64,000 nt of DNA from JARKPK01 sp964631235 (GTDB lineage Bacteria; Planctomycetota; Planctomycetia; Pirellulales; Thermoguttaceae), in NCBI GenBank assembly GCA_964631235.1, contig CAZVZX010000019.1, positions 1 through 64,000 on the forward strand. Direction: 5' to 3'. Below, piece by piece: positions 63,238 to 64,000 of the stretch. Numbering within the stretch: the stretch's first letter is position 1; every line of letters starts with the position of its first letter. The notes beneath the pieces are model-generated. The model was not told the DNA's origin and did not search any database. It saw only the letters and a program-made list of their open reading frames with translations. The position numbers and the translations under genes were made by a program.

Positions 63238-64000
63238 ATGACCGACGCACAATTCGGACAGTTGCTGGCGCTGGCCACCGCGATGCTCTGGACGTGTTCG
63301 GCAATTGCCTGGACGAGCGCGGGCCGCTACGTCGGTGCGCTGCCGATCAGTTCCGTGCGTTTGTTATTGGCCGGCGCATTGCTTGCGCTGCACGGATGGG
63401 TCACTCGCGGCCTGCCCCTGCCGACCGACGCGAACGCTTGGCAGTGGTCGATCTTAGGATTGTCCGGGTTCACCGGGTTTTTCCTGTCGGACCTTTGCTT
63501 GTTCAAGGCGTTCTTGTTGATCGGTCCGCGGCTTTCGTTGATGGTTTTTTCCTTGGCGCCGGTGATGACGGCCACGATGTCGTGGTTGTTCTTGGGTAGC
63601 CCATTGACGGCGATCAAGTGGCTTGCCATGGCGATTACCCTGGGCGGCGTAACATGGGTGGTGGCCGAGCAGCCTCGTCAACTGGTGGCCGAAGACCGGC
63701 GACAGCGAGGAATCGGAATTGCGTTGGCCTTTGTCGGGGCCTTCTGGCAGGCGGTTTCGCTCTTGTTAACGAAGATCGGTTTGACGGACTACGACGCGGC
63801 GGCAGCCACCACCTTGCGCGTTCTCGGCGGGGCAGTGGGTTATGTGGTCCTGATCACGGCATTGGGACGTTGGCCGGTGATTTCCGCCACATTGCGCGCA
63901 CCGCGAGTGATGGCGATTCTTTCGATGGGCGCGTTCGTCGGCCCGTATCTCGGGGTCATCTGCTACGTCGAATCGATTCGCCATTGTCATGCGGGCGTTG
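63238..64000 (+). CDS. DMT-superfamily (EamA) transporter, 3' end outside the window
   Basis: 254 codons are visible from ATG 63238, and the frame is still open at the window edge; an ATG at 63208 is also in frame. At least seven hydrophobic segments are present, including LATAMLWTCSAIAWTSAG, LLLAGALLALHGW, FTGFFLSDLCLFKAFLLIG and LAPVMTATMSWLFLGSPLT. The five-helix repeat with a second copy beginning at GIGIALAFVGAFWQAVSLLL is the EamA pattern. Full-length members have about 300 residues, so roughly 50 are missing. The substrate is unknown (family members export metabolites, amino acids or drugs). Confidence 0.88.
   Translation, partial: MTDAQFGQLLALATAMLWTCSAIAWTSAGRYVGALPISSVRLLLAGALLALHGWVTRGLPLPTDANAWQWSILGLSGFTGFFLSDLCLFKAFLLIGPRLSLMVFSLAPVMTATMSWLFLGSPLTAIKWLAMAITLGGVTWVVAEQPRQLVAEDRRQRGIGIALAFVGAFWQAVSLLLTKIGLTDYDAAAATTLRVLGGAVGYVVLITALGRWPVISATLRAPRVMAILSMGAFVGPYLGVICYVESIRHCHAGV

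Overview
The window is GC-rich chromosomal DNA from a bacterium of the phylum Planctomycetota, most likely class Planctomycetia and near the Pirellulales; this is inferred from gene content. The supporting signs are a giant surface protein with the planctomycete LEPR-xLL-type N-terminal motif, a gene of the Planctomycetes/Verrucomicrobia-restricted family TIGR04138 (Minf_1886), paired Gfo/Idh/MocA oxidoreductases next to a ThuA protein, and several large exported proteins of unknown function. A 13-base run of N at 33245-33257 shows this is a draft assembly. I found no rRNA, tRNA, CRISPR array, prophage or transposase gene.

Layout. 1-147 is the 3' end of an unidentified gene. 382-12384 (minus) encodes a 4000-residue secreted or surface protein with lamin-tail, CotH, DNRLRE, PA14, beta-helix and dockerin modules. 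13-18 kb holds a zinc-ribbon methyltransferase, an unknown protein, a TlpA-like thioredoxin, a NikR regulator with a histidine-rich tail and a second methyltransferase. 18.9-26.4 kb holds a large exported unknown protein, a RicT/PSP1 protein, the TIGR04138 protein, a possible small membrane protein and a NagB-PIG-L fusion. 27.0-33.5 kb holds a CsrA-receiver fusion, smc, and a FlgI-like lipoprotein with HEAT repeats. 34.4-37.9 kb holds an overlapping pair: a one-chain alpha-keto acid dehydrogenase E1 followed by a lipoyl domain fused to a ketoacyl synthase III. 38-39.7 kb holds an FmdB-type zinc ribbon and a spermidine-synthase-like protein with an export signal.

40-48 kb looks catabolic: two overlapping Gfo/Idh/MocA genes, a divergent ThuA gene and two exported unknown proteins. 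48.7-53.6 kb is housekeeping (ileS, purN, rpsR, the last with a clear promoter and terminator). 53.8-64 kb holds an exported beta-helix protein, a GT39-like membrane glycosyltransferase overlapping an AsmA-like envelope protein, a CheX-like protein and the start of a DMT-family transporter.

Three things deserve most attention. (1) The E1 / lipoyl-KAS III pair suggests that an acyl group from an alpha-keto acid could be passed on a tethered lipoyl arm straight to a condensing enzyme. (2) An imperfect repeat of about 90 bp occurs about ten times in both orientations at gene ends. In three cases it reads in frame through a predicted N-terminus, like the Rickettsia palindromic elements. (3) A CsrA domain is joined to a response-regulator receiver domain, which would tie RNA binding to phosphorylation.
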